A DNA stretch of 5,667 nucleotides from assembly GCA_017420605.1 (NCBI GenBank), contig JAFOIS010000148.1, positions 1 to 5,667 on the forward strand. The letters run 5' to 3'. Numbering within the stretch: the stretch's first letter is position 1; each line of letters opens with the position of its first letter. The notes under the pieces are model-generated. The model did no database searches, was not told the DNA's origin, and worked only from the letters and a program-made list of their open reading frames with translations. A program made the position numbers and the translations under genes. Origin of the DNA: Lachnospiraceae bacterium (GTDB lineage Bacteria; Bacillota; Clostridia; Lachnospirales; Lachnospiraceae). Positions 1 through 5,667 of the stretch are shown here, piece after piece.

Positions 1-825
1 CTGCGCGATCTTTTTCGCGAAATAGGCGTTCAGTTCGTGCAGCACCTCGCAGAAGCGCTGGTAATCGGCGCCCCTGTCCCGGATCTCGGCATTGCCGCAA
101 AGGCCGTTCGCGAGGATCAGGACCGTATCGTTCGGCGACGTGTCGCCGTCCGTCGAGATCATGTTATAGGTCTCGCGGACGTCGTCCATCAGCGCCTCGC
201 TGAGCAGTTCGCGGGAAATGCTCACGTCCGTCGTGAGGAAAGCCAGCATCGTGCTCATATCGGGGTGCACCATGCCGCTGCCTTTCGCGCAGCCGCCGAG
301 CGTTGCGACAGTGCCGTCGGAAAGCGTGAATTTCACCGCCCTCTCTTTTCGAACGCTGTCGGTCGTAAGGATAGCCTCCGCGCAGAGCGCGGCAGCCTCC
401 GGGGAATCGTCGAGCCTCCTGATGAGGGGATCCGCCTGTTCCAGGATGCGTTCGATCGGCAGCGGCCGGCCGATGATGCCGGTAGACGCAAGAAGCACCG
501 ACTCCGGCGAGATCAGAAGTCCGGACGAGACCGCCTCCGCGATCTCCCCGCACCAGCGCATACTGTCGTCGCCCATGCAGACGTTCGCGATGCCGGAATT
601 GACGACGATCGCCTGCGCGGCACACTCGTCCGCCGCACGCTGCTGATCCCAGCGCACCGGCGCTCCCTTGATCTGATTGGCGGTGAAGGTGCCCGCAAAA
701 ACACAGGGCACCGTACTCGCGATAAGGCACAGATCCGGCCTTTCCTCCGCGGATATCCCCGCGTTGACGGCAGCGGCGCGGAACCCCTTCGCGGCCGTGA
801 TGCCGCCTTCTACGATATTGATCAT
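1..825 (-). CDS. argJ: Glutamate/ornithine N-acetyltransferase ArgJ, N-terminal 275 codons (partial at window edge)
   Basis: ArgJ moves the acetyl group from N-acetylornithine to glutamate (and in bifunctional forms uses acetyl-CoA), in the cytoplasmic cyclic arginine pathway. The family is about 400 aa, so about two thirds is present. Translation from ATG at 825 gives MINIVEGGITAAKGFRAA, the usual N-terminus. Visible motifs: ASTGIIG (113-119, Thr115-Gly116 being the expected oxyanion pair), TTDS (154-157), KGSGMVHPDMSTML (181-194), and ISTDGDTSPNDT (223-234). Thr192 matches the family's nucleophile, freed by self-cleavage before it; Lys181 is 11 residues ahead as usual. Two oddities: the residue before Thr192 is Ser rather than Ala, and the usual NSGNANACTG is NSGIANVCMG (76-85). 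A GGAGG (831-835) sits 5 bases before the start. An earlier ATG (828-830) is out of frame and stops after two codons. It is transcribed away from argG and is the first gene of its transcript. Family call is firm; activity is inferred. Confidence 0.93.
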   Translation of the reverse strand, partial: MINIVEGGITAAKGFRAAAVNAGISAEERPDLCLIASTVPCVFAGTFTANQIKGAPVRWDQQRAADECAAQAIVVNSGIANVCMGDDSMRWCGEIAEAVSSGLLISPESVLLASTGIIGRPLPIERILEQADPLIRRLDDSPEAAALCAEAILTTDSVRKERAVKFTLSDGTVATLGGCAKGSGMVHPDMSTMLAFLTTDVSISRELLSEALMDDVRETYNMISTDGDTSPNDTVLILANGLCGNAEIRDRGADYQRFCEVLHELNAYFAKKIAQ

Positions 826-861
826 ACCATCCTCCGGGACGGGTCATTTTCTTCCTTTTTT

Positions 862-890
862 ATCATATCGGAAGCATCCGTATTTGTAAA
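862..890 (-). promoter_or_regulatory. Predicted sigma-A-type promoter of argJ
   Basis: On the minus strand the -35 is TTTACA (885-890) and the -10 is TATGAT (862-867), with a 17-bp spacer. Each hexamer matches the consensus at five of six positions. The expected transcription start is near 855, giving a leader of about 30 bases that contains the GGAGG of argJ. An inverted repeat AAAGT-CTA-ACTTT (888-900) overlaps the -35, and the ARG-box-like elements start 10 bp upstream of it. Start site and regulation are inferred. Confidence 0.7.
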
Positions 891-900
891 GTCTAACTTT
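888..900. repeat. Short inverted repeat overlapping the argJ -35
   Basis: AAAGT (888-892) and ACTTT (896-900) are perfect 5-bp arms around CTA. The left arm shares three bases with the argJ -35 hexamer. It does not match the ARG box pattern. It may be an operator half, or chance in AT-rich DNA. Confidence 0.3.
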
Positions 901-914
901 TGCATAAATATACA
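901..914. promoter_or_regulatory. Candidate ARG box 1 (ArgR operator)
   Basis: The 14-mer TGCATAAATATACA fits the generalised ARG box pattern TGNATWWWWATNCA at every fixed position. ArgR is the hexameric arginine-dependent repressor/activator of arginine genes in Firmicutes and enterics. The site lies between the argJ -35 (10 bp away) and the argG promoter, where one bound ArgR could affect both. The pattern match is seen directly; binding is inferred, and no argR gene is in the window. Confidence 0.6.
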
Positions 915-916
915 CG

Positions 917-930
917 CGAATAATTATTTA
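917..930. promoter_or_regulatory. Candidate ARG box 2 (ArgR operator, imperfect)
   Basis: CGAATAATTATTTA matches the classic ARG core TGAATAATTATTCA at 12 of 14 positions and contains the perfect palindrome AATAATTATT (919-928). Its centre is 16 bp from that of box 1. ArgR box pairs are usually spaced about 20-21 bp centre to centre, so simultaneous classical occupancy of both is uncertain. Confidence 0.5.
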
Positions 931-951
931 TAAGAATTTTGTTTTTGTCTA

Positions 952-980
952 TTGCATAATATGCATCATTATAGTATAGT
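952..980 (+). promoter_or_regulatory. Probable argG promoter
   Basis: TTGCAT (952-957) and TATAGT (975-980) are spaced by 17 bp. The -35 is weak (only TTG matches consensus). An alternative pair is TTGTCT (945-950) with TATAGT (970-975), spaced 19 bp. Either would start transcription about 60-70 bases before the argG ATG. The leader is too short for a T-box. The exact hexamers are uncertain, but the AT-rich stretch just ahead of argG is the only good place for a promoter. Confidence 0.45.
953..965. promoter_or_regulatory. Palindrome TGCATA-A-TATGCA, possible third ArgR-like site
   Basis: This is a perfect 13-bp inverted repeat. It has the TGNAT/ATNCA arms of an ARG box but one base fewer in the centre. 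The stretch from 952 nearly repeats the one from 900 (TTGCATAAATATACA versus TTGCATAATATGCA), offset by 52 bp, about five helical turns. It overlaps the -35 and spacer of the proposed argG promoter, a place where a bound repressor would block polymerase. Function is inferred. Confidence 0.4.
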
Positions 981-1047
981 ACAGGGAAAGGACGGCCCAA
1001 GGACACGCGGACCGCGCCAAACACAGGCAAAGAAAGGATCTTACACG

Positions 1048-2271
<1,224 letters not shown>

Positions 2272-2272
2272 T

Positions 2273-4165
2273 CTAATTCCGGAGGCACCGCATCGCGTTC
2301 AGGATCGCGATCACGGCGACGCCGACGTCAGCGAACACGGCAGCCCAGAGACCGGCGATCCCGAGCGCGCCCAGGATCAGGATCGCAGCTTTAACGGCGA
2401 GCGCGAATACGATATTTTCTCTGGCGATCCGCATGGTCTTCCGGGCGATACGGATCGCTTTCGGTATCTTCGAGATCCGGTCGTCCATGATGACGACGTC
2501 TGCCGCCTCGATCGCGGCGTCCGAGCCGAGCGATCCCATGGCGATCCCGACGTCGCAGCGCATCAGCACCGGCGCGTCGTTGACGCCGTCCCCGACGAAC
2601 GCCACCGCTCCTCTGCCTGCGCTCTCTTCAAGGAGTTTTTCCGCGCAGAGGACCTTGTCTTCGGGCAGCAGCTCCGCCACTGCCCGGTCGACGCCGACCT
2701 TCTTCGCGACTGCGTCCGCGACACTCTTTCTGTCGCCGGTCAGCATGACGACCTGCCGCACGCCGAGATCTTTCATTTCCCGAACAGCCCCTGCCGCTTC
2801 GCTCTTTACGACGTCGGAGATGCCGATGCTTCCCGCATATGCGCCGTCGATGGCGACGTACACGACGGTCATTTCCGGTTCGTTCAGTCCTTTGTGCGCA
2901 ATGCCGCTTTCCATAAGCAGCGCTTCATTGCCGGCCATGACGTGCCGTCCGTCCACCGTTGCCAGGATCCCCCGTCCGGCGCGCATTTCGGCATCCGAAA
3001 TGCGGCTCAGCGGGATCTCCTTCCCGTACGCTTCCCGGATCGCGGCCGCGATCGGATGGGTCGACGCGCTTTCCGCGGCGGCTGCAAAGTACAGGAGTTC
3101 GCCTTTTGTAAGCGGTTCCGCCGGTTCGACGGAAGTCACGCGGAAGACCCCTTCCGTGAGCGTTCCGGTCTTGTCGGTCACGACCTGGTCAAGAAGCGAG
3201 AGCTGTTCCAGATAATTGGAGCCCTTGACGAGGATACCCGCTTTCGAGGAGGCGCCGATCCCTCCGAAGAAGGAAAGCGGCACCGAGATCACCAGAGCGC
3301 ACGGGCAGCTTATGACGAGGAACGTGCAGGCCCTGTGGATCCATTCGCCGAAGTTTCCGACGAAAAGCGGCGGCACGAAGGCAAGAAGCACGGCGCCTGC
3401 GACGACGATCGGCGTATAGACCTTCGCGAACCGCGTAATGAAGTTCTCCGTCCTGGATTTCCGCGCGGAAGCGTTCTCCACCATTTCCAGGATCTTCGCC
3501 ACCGTGGAATCCTCGTAAAGTTTTTCCGTCCGGATCGTCAGCGCGGCATCCCCGTTGATGCAGCCCGAGATCACCGCATCGCCCGGACGGACGCTCCGCG
3601 GGACCGATTCGCCGGTAAGCGCTGCCGTATTGAGAAGGCTCTCGCCCGTCAGTACGACGCCGTCGATCGGGATCTTCTCTCCGGGTTTTATAAGAAGGAT
3701 ACTTCCCGCAGGAACGTCTTCCGGATCTACCTCTTCGGCATTGCCGTCTTCTCCGATGAGATTCGCGTATTCCGGCGCGATCTCCATCAGTTTCCGTATA
3801 GATCCGCGGGATTTTCCGACCGCATAGTCCTGGAAGAATTCCCCGATCTGGTAGAACAGCATGACCGCGCAGGCTTCGGCATTCTCCCCGGTCGCGAACG
3901 CGCCGATCGTGGCGAGCGCCATGAGGAACGATTCATCGAGTACCTGTCCGTGACCGATCCCGAGCACGGCTTTACGCAGGACGGAGAAACCGACGATCCC
4001 GTACGGGATCAGGAAAAGCAGAAAGAAGATGATCCTGCGCAGCGGAAATGTCCCTGACACTTCCGGTATGAGTTTCCCGGCCGTATGTTCCGCGATGATC
4101 ATCAGGAAAAACAGGATGCCCGCCAGGATGATCCGTCTGAGTTCTTTTTTCTGCTTCTTCGTCAT
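2273..4165 (-). CDS. cadA: P1B-2-type heavy-metal-exporting ATPase (Zn/Cd/Pb), lacking its own HMA domain
   Basis: This inner-membrane pump exports soft divalent metals, most likely Zn(II), Cd(II) or Pb(II), driven by ATP. Motifs over 630 aa: an actuator TGES (184-187); CPC in the membrane (287-289); the phosphorylated Asp in DKTGTLT (331-337); HP (370-371) of the nucleotide domain; TGDR (476-479); and GDGVNDAP (525-532). Two late-membrane residues mark the Zn/Cd/Pb subgroup: Lys592 (VFALAVKAA) and Asp613 (ADVG), matching ZntA Lys693 and Asp714. Hydrophobic stretches lie near 12-26, 43-60, 80-112, 251-270, 279-300, 585-604 and 607-624. ZntA and CadA are about 100 aa longer because they begin with an HMA metal-binding domain; here residue 1 is almost at the first membrane helix, and the HMA is the separate gene just upstream. 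AGAAGG (4171-4176) sits 5 bases before the ATG. It is the last gene of the operon. The symbol is a family label; the true substrate is inferred. Confidence 0.93.
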   Translation of the reverse strand: MTKKQKKELRRIILAGILFFLMIIAEHTAGKLIPEVSGTFPLRRIIFFLLFLIPYGIVGFSVLRKAVLGIGHGQVLDESFLMALATIGAFATGENAEACAVMLFYQIGEFFQDYAVGKSRGSIRKLMEIAPEYANLIGEDGNAEEVDPEDVPAGSILLIKPGEKIPIDGVVLTGESLLNTAALTGESVPRSVRPGDAVISGCINGDAALTIRTEKLYEDSTVAKILEMVENASARKSRTENFITRFAKVYTPIVVAGAVLLAFVPPLFVGNFGEWIHRACTFLVISCPCALVISVPLSFFGGIGASSKAGILVKGSNYLEQLSLLDQVVTDKTGTLTEGVFRVTSVEPAEPLTKGELLYFAAAAESASTHPIAAAIREAYGKEIPLSRISDAEMRAGRGILATVDGRHVMAGNEALLMESGIAHKGLNEPEMTVVYVAIDGAYAGSIGISDVVKSEAAGAVREMKDLGVRQVVMLTGDRKSVADAVAKKVGVDRAVAELLPEDKVLCAEKLLEESAGRGAVAFVGDGVNDAPVLMRCDVGIAMGSLGSDAAIEAADVVIMDDRISKIPKAIRIARKTMRIARENIVFALAVKAAILILGALGIAGLWAAVFADVGVAVIAILNAMRCLRN

Positions 4166-4172
4166 GTCTGCC

Positions 4173-4202
4173 TTCTTTCCGTCACGTATTCTTCTGTCAC
4201 GT
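4173..4202. repeat. Near-perfect tandem repeat upstream of the ATPase start
   Basis: Two copies of a unit ending in GTCACGT on the plus strand (4173-4187 and 4188-4202) lie side by side. With one gap they differ at one position over 14 bases. On the minus strand each carries ACGTGAC followed by an AGAA-rich run. The run in the copy nearer the gene leads into the ATPase ribosome site; the other has no start codon behind it. It looks like a small tandem duplication. The rest of the 115-bp gap between hma and the ATPase holds only a short GC hairpin (4225-4237). Confidence 0.5.
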
Positions 4203-4280
4203 CTCCCGTTCCGTTACATGCGGTCCCGTATGCCGGGCGGCTTCCTGTTACCGATTCGTTCCGCTCCGCTGCGTATTCTC

Positions 4281-4499
4281 TTAAAGGAGGATCCTGCAGT
4301 CCGGTTCTACCTTCGCGCATACCTTGACGACTTCCGGCATAAGAGTCGCGAAGCGTGCTTCATCCGCCGTGATCGTCATTTTCTGCGTAAGGAAATTGAC
4401 GGAAGCGTCTTCGACCCCGTCCAGCTTTTTGATGGCCGCTTCCATCTTCGCGGCGCAGTTCGCGCAGTCCAGGTCTTCCAGGTTGAATTTCTTCTTCAT
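4281..4499 (-). CDS. Small stand-alone HMA-domain metal-binding protein (metallochaperone-like)
   Basis: This 72-aa soluble protein is one heavy-metal-associated domain of the ferredoxin-like fold. It begins KKKFNLEDLDCANCAAKMEA. The metal site is Asp11-Cys12-x-x-Cys15; DCxxC is typical of the Zn/Cd/Pb domains of ZntA/CadA, whereas copper domains usually have MxCxxC. The later GVEDASVNFLTQKMTI (28-43) is the second conserved stretch of the fold. Two further cysteines (61 and 68) lie near the C-terminus. It sits between the regulator and a P1B ATPase that has no HMA, so it probably supplies in trans the job normally done by the ATPase N-terminus: metal delivery, or sensing to regulate the pump. 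GGAGG (4506-4510) is 6 bases before the ATG. A decoy ATG five bases earlier (4502-4504) is out of frame and stops at once. A copper chaperone (CopZ) is less likely given the DCxxC site and the neighbours. Confidence 0.88.
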   Translation of the reverse strand: MKKKFNLEDLDCANCAAKMEAAIKKLDGVEDASVNFLTQKMTITADEARFATLMPEVVKVCAKVEPDCRILL

Positions 4500-4567
4500 G
4501 TCATGCCTCCATTGTTCTTCTTTTGTATGTTCCGTGCAGTGATCATCTGACCTGTACGGTATCCTCT

Positions 4568-4581
4568 GCAGCCGGGGCTGC
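4568..4581 (-). other. Small intercistronic hairpin after the regulator gene
   Basis: GCAGC-CGGG-GCTGC on the plus strand (GCAGC-CCCG-GCTGC in the mRNA) can form a compact GC stem of five pairs with a four-base loop, just past the regulator's stop codon. No run of U follows, so it is not a normal intrinsic terminator. It could stabilise or mark processing of the mRNA between the regulator and hma. The remainder of the 86-bp gap shows nothing besides the hma ribosome site. Confidence 0.35.
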
Positions 4582-4585
4582 CCTA

Positions 4586-4930
4586 TTACTCTTCGATATG
4601 TTCCTTGCCCATTGCGATGATCGTTTTCACATGTTCATCCGCAAGCGAATACACCATCGCCTTGCCTTCTCTCCTGCTCCGGATCAGGCGCGACGTACGC
4701 AGGATCTTCAGCTGGTGCGAGATCGCGGACTGGTTCATGGATAGATCTTCGGCGATCTCGGTCACGTTCTTTTCACCGCGCATGAGATCGTAGAGGATCC
4801 GGATCCTGGTTGAATCCCCGAAGATCTTAAAAAGCTCCGCGAGATCGTAGAGCTCGTTTTCGATGCGCTCTTTCTCCCTGACCTGCTCCGCTTCCGCGTT
4901 CATTGTGTTCTGTTCTTTTTTCGTACCCAT
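4586..4930 (-). CDS. ArsR/SmtB-family metal-sensing repressor (SmtB/CzrA-type zinc sensor)
   Basis: This is a winged-helix DNA-binding dimer that should leave its operator when it binds metal, switching on the efflux operon it heads. From the ATG at 4930 it is 114 aa. The core ELFKIFGDSTRIRILYDLM (32-50) is the family signature, followed by the helix-turn-helix VTEIAEDLSMNQSAISHQL (56-74) and the wing to about 95 (RREGKAMVYSL). The C-terminal helix has Asp98-x-His100 and His111-x-x-Glu114, the spacing of the SmtB alpha-5 zinc site; Glu114 is the last residue. There is no cysteine, so the CadC/ArsR thiolate sites are absent and a Zn(II) sensor is more likely than a Cd/Pb or arsenic one. Start choice is uncertain: a GTG at 4936 is in frame two codons earlier, and the only ribosome-site-like sequence is GGGA, 9 bases before the ATG. 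The operon order is regulator, hma, ATPase, and the promoter holds a matching palindromic operator. Confidence 0.93.
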   Translation of the reverse strand: MGTKKEQNTMNAEAEQVREKERIENELYDLAELFKIFGDSTRIRILYDLMRGEKNVTEIAEDLSMNQSAISHQLKILRTSRLIRSRREGKAMVYSLADEHVKTIIAMGKEHIEE

Positions 4931-4932
4931 TT

Positions 4933-4962
4933 TCACCGTTCCCGATCCAAACTGTATTTCAT
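4933..4962 (-). CDS. Possible 9-codon leader ORF ahead of the regulator
   Basis: On the minus strand GAGG (4967-4970) is followed 4 bases later by ATG and an ORF reading MKYSLDRER then TGA. The TGA overlaps the in-frame GTG of the regulator as GTGA, the usual layout for translational coupling. The regulator itself has only a weak ribosome site, so coupling would make sense. The predicted mRNA start (about 4976) leaves a leader of about 14 bases before this ATG. The peptide is charged and has no metal-binding residues. Such a short ORF could be chance; no known family is recognised. Confidence 0.3.
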   Translation of the reverse strand: MKYSLDRER

Positions 4963-4970
4963 TTTGCCTC

Positions 4971-4999
4971 GTTCATATGAACATACTATCATATGTTCA
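4971..4999. promoter_or_regulatory. Palindromic operator for the ArsR/SmtB-type repressor
   Basis: TGAACATA (4978-4985) and TATGTTCA (4992-4999) are perfect 8-bp arms with a 6-bp spacer. The left arm also belongs to a second palindrome, GTTCATATGAAC (4971-4982), so three TGAAC half-sites are present. TGAA...TTCA arms are typical of SmtB/CzrA operators. The repeat covers the whole -10 and part of the spacer of the operon promoter, so binding would block polymerase. The sequence is seen directly; binding is inferred. Confidence 0.8.
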
Positions 5000-5010
5000 A
5001 TATTTGTCAA
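4983..5010 (-). promoter_or_regulatory. Promoter of the arsR-hma-cadA metal efflux operon
   Basis: On the minus strand a perfect TTGACA -35 (5005-5010) is followed after 16 bp by TAGTAT (4983-4988), a four-of-six -10. Transcription should start near 4976. The -10 lies inside the palindromic operator, as expected for a metal-relieved repressor. No other promoter was seen before hma or the ATPase, so the three genes are probably one transcript. Confidence 0.72.
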
Positions 5011-5036
5011 TAGCAAATAAATCTATTTTGCACAAA

Positions 5037-5063
5037 GAAAGCGGCGGGAGATCCGCCGCTTTC
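5037..5063 (-). terminator. Intrinsic terminator of the BMP-family gene
   Basis: An 11-bp perfect stem (5037-5047 with 5053-5063, ten of whose pairs are AAAGCGGCGG/CCGCCGCTTT) closes a GAGAT loop. Read on the minus strand it lies 25 bases after the stop codon at 5089 and is followed by TTTGTG, extending the T-rich end TTTCTTTGTG. It separates the BMP gene from the metal operon, whose -35 begins 26 bp further on. Confidence 0.88.
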
Positions 5064-5088
5064 GAGAATACCCGAAGATTCTATGGAC

Positions 5089-5667
5089 TTATGATTCCGA
5101 TTCCACGACCAGCACGACGCCGCCGCCCCTGAGGTCTCTGTCGTCGATCTTGATCGTCCCCTTGGAAATGTTGCTGAGAAGGACCTGATACGCAGTCGTA
5201 TTAAATGAACGGAACCGCATATAGTCCGCGGACAGATTGATGCAGCCGTCCGAAATGCCGTAGGTGATGCTTTCTCCGCCCGGGAACGCGTCGTTTTCAA
5301 AATTGCTGACGATATTCCGGACAGCCGCGGCGTAATCCGTCAGTGCGCAGACCAGGACGCGGCTGGACTCTTCCAGAACGTCCTTCTCGCCGGAACCCGC
5401 GACGTATCCGAAGGAGGTCGTCTCGGCGCCTTTTACGACGGAACGGCGCACGCCGTCCGCCGGCGCGTAGATGACCTGCGTGCCGTTCTCATACCACTGC
5501 ATCGCGCGTTCCATTTTCTGCGGATTGAGAAGGTCGTCGCCGGTCATGCAGTAACGGATGTGCACACTGCCGGTCGGCATGGCAAGATCCTGCGCCGCCC
5601 GGTCGCAGCCTGCAAGGAACCCGAGCGCTCTTTCCGTTTCCGCCGGGGTCTCTTCACCGCCCATAAA
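5089..5667 (-). CDS. BMP-family (PnrA-like) ABC transporter substrate-binding lipoprotein, C-terminal part (partial at window edge)
   Basis: The last 192 codons of a protein whose family is usually about 330-380 aa; the start lies beyond the right edge. BMP proteins are surface lipoproteins that hand substrates, in studied cases purine nucleosides, to an ABC importer. Family-like stretches, in order: FMGGEETPAETERALGFLAG, resembling the family's GFxGGM region; VHIRYCMTGDDLLNPQKM; AMQWYENGTQVIYAPADGV, like family ALxxQGADVIFxAAGG; and, after GYVAGSGEKD, VLVCALTDYAAAVRNIVSNF and FPGGESITYGISDGCINLS, like family LTSxxKxxDxAVxxxxxxxxxGxFxGGxxxxGLxxGGV. The end, SNISKGTIKI, matches the usual final helix and IxxGxIxVP. 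The ATG at 5662-5664 is probably internal, because the preceding codon (Phe) also fits the family and no ribosome site can be seen. A glycine-rich tail GGGVVLVVESES closes the protein. A terminator follows. Substrate is unknown; the family call rests on remembered patterns. Confidence 0.68.
   Translation of the reverse strand, partial: FMGGEETPAETERALGFLAGCDRAAQDLAMPTGSVHIRYCMTGDDLLNPQKMERAMQWYENGTQVIYAPADGVRRSVVKGAETTSFGYVAGSGEKDVLEESSRVLVCALTDYAAAVRNIVSNFENDAFPGGESITYGISDGCINLSADYMRFRSFNTTAYQVLLSNISKGTIKIDDRDLRGGGVVLVVESES

Noticed and set aside
823..830. Two-codon start-stop ORFs overlapping the real starts of argJ (823-830) and hma (4497-4504) as regulatory upstream ORFs
   Set aside because: The decoy ATGs lie zero or one base from GGAGG, too close for initiation, while the true ATGs have 5-6 base spacing. 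The shared look is probably chance.
37..933. A 298-codon open frame on the plus strand opposite argJ
   Set aside because: It is the antisense shadow of argJ: its arginine-rich, low-complexity translation matches no family, while the minus strand gives clear ArgJ motifs.
1006..1016. CGCGGACCGCG palindrome in the argG leader as a riboswitch or attenuator
   Set aside because: The leader is only about 60-70 bases, the stem would be four pairs with a three-base loop, and there is no T run or competing structure.
961..1047. A 29-codon N-terminal extension of argG from ATG 961
   Set aside because: The extension is absent from the family, covers the likely -10 and transcript start, and has no ribosome site. 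The ATG at 1048 has one and matches the family N-terminus.
2894..4057. A 387-codon open frame on the plus strand opposite the ATPase
   Set aside because: The minus strand encodes an intact P1B ATPase with every catalytic motif; the plus-strand product is Arg/Asp/Gly-rich and looks like GC-rich antisense noise.
4225..4237. Hairpin CCCG-TATGC-CGGG between hma and the ATPase as a terminator
   Set aside because: The stem has only four pairs and no T run follows on either strand.
5662..5664. The ATG at 5664 as the true start of the BMP-family protein
   Set aside because: The protein would lack the N-terminal lobe and lipoprotein signal, and the family-like sequence already runs through this Met and the Phe before it, so the gene most likely continues past the window.

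Overview
The window looks like a piece of a Firmicutes (Clostridia, probably Lachnospiraceae-type) chromosome. The reasons are the clostridial flavour of the ArgG protein, clear GGAGG-type ribosome sites, AT-rich sigma-A-like promoters between GC-rich genes, and the pairing of a small HMA protein with a P1B ATPase. The genus cannot be named from the sequence alone. No tRNA, rRNA, insertion sequence, CRISPR array or phage gene was seen.

Layout. (1) Positions 1-825, minus strand: the first 275 codons of argJ (ornithine/glutamate N-acetyltransferase); the rest lies off the left edge. (2) Positions 826-1047: an AT-rich divergent control region. It holds a good minus-strand promoter for argJ, a weaker plus-strand promoter for argG, and a cluster of TGNAT...ATNCA elements that look like ArgR (ARG box) operators. 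(3) Positions 1048-2271, plus strand: complete argG (argininosuccinate synthase, 407 aa). (4) Positions 2273-4930, minus strand: a three-gene metal-efflux operon read in the order arsR/smtB-type regulator, 72-aa HMA metallochaperone-like protein, 630-aa P1B-2 ATPase (CadA/ZntA type) that has no HMA domain of its own. The ATPase stop codon faces the argG stop codon with one base between them. (5) Positions 4971-5010: the promoter-operator of that operon, with a perfect TTGACA -35 and a TGAACATA/TATGTTCA inverted repeat lying over the -10. (6) Positions 5037-5063: a strong intrinsic terminator for the next gene. (7) Positions 5089-5667, minus strand: the C-terminal part of a BMP-family (PnrA-like) ABC transporter substrate-binding lipoprotein that continues off the right edge.

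How the genes work together. argJ and argG are arginine biosynthesis genes fired in opposite directions from a shared control region, which fits co-repression by arginine through ArgR. The arsR-hma-cadA operon reads as a self-regulated Zn(II)/Cd(II)/Pb(II) export module. The repressor has the Asp-His/His-Glu alpha-5 site of SmtB-type zinc sensors and no cysteine, the small protein has a DCxxC metal site, and the ATPase has the CPC, Lys and Asp membrane ligands of the Zn/Cd/Pb subgroup. The BMP gene is insulated from the metal operon by its terminator.

Most of the window is ordinary. I did not find a clearly new system. The points most worth a second look are the ARG-box-like cluster, the split HMA/ATPase arrangement, a possible 9-codon leader ORF whose stop overlaps a GTG start of arsR, unusual residues in ArgJ, and the one-base convergent gene junction.
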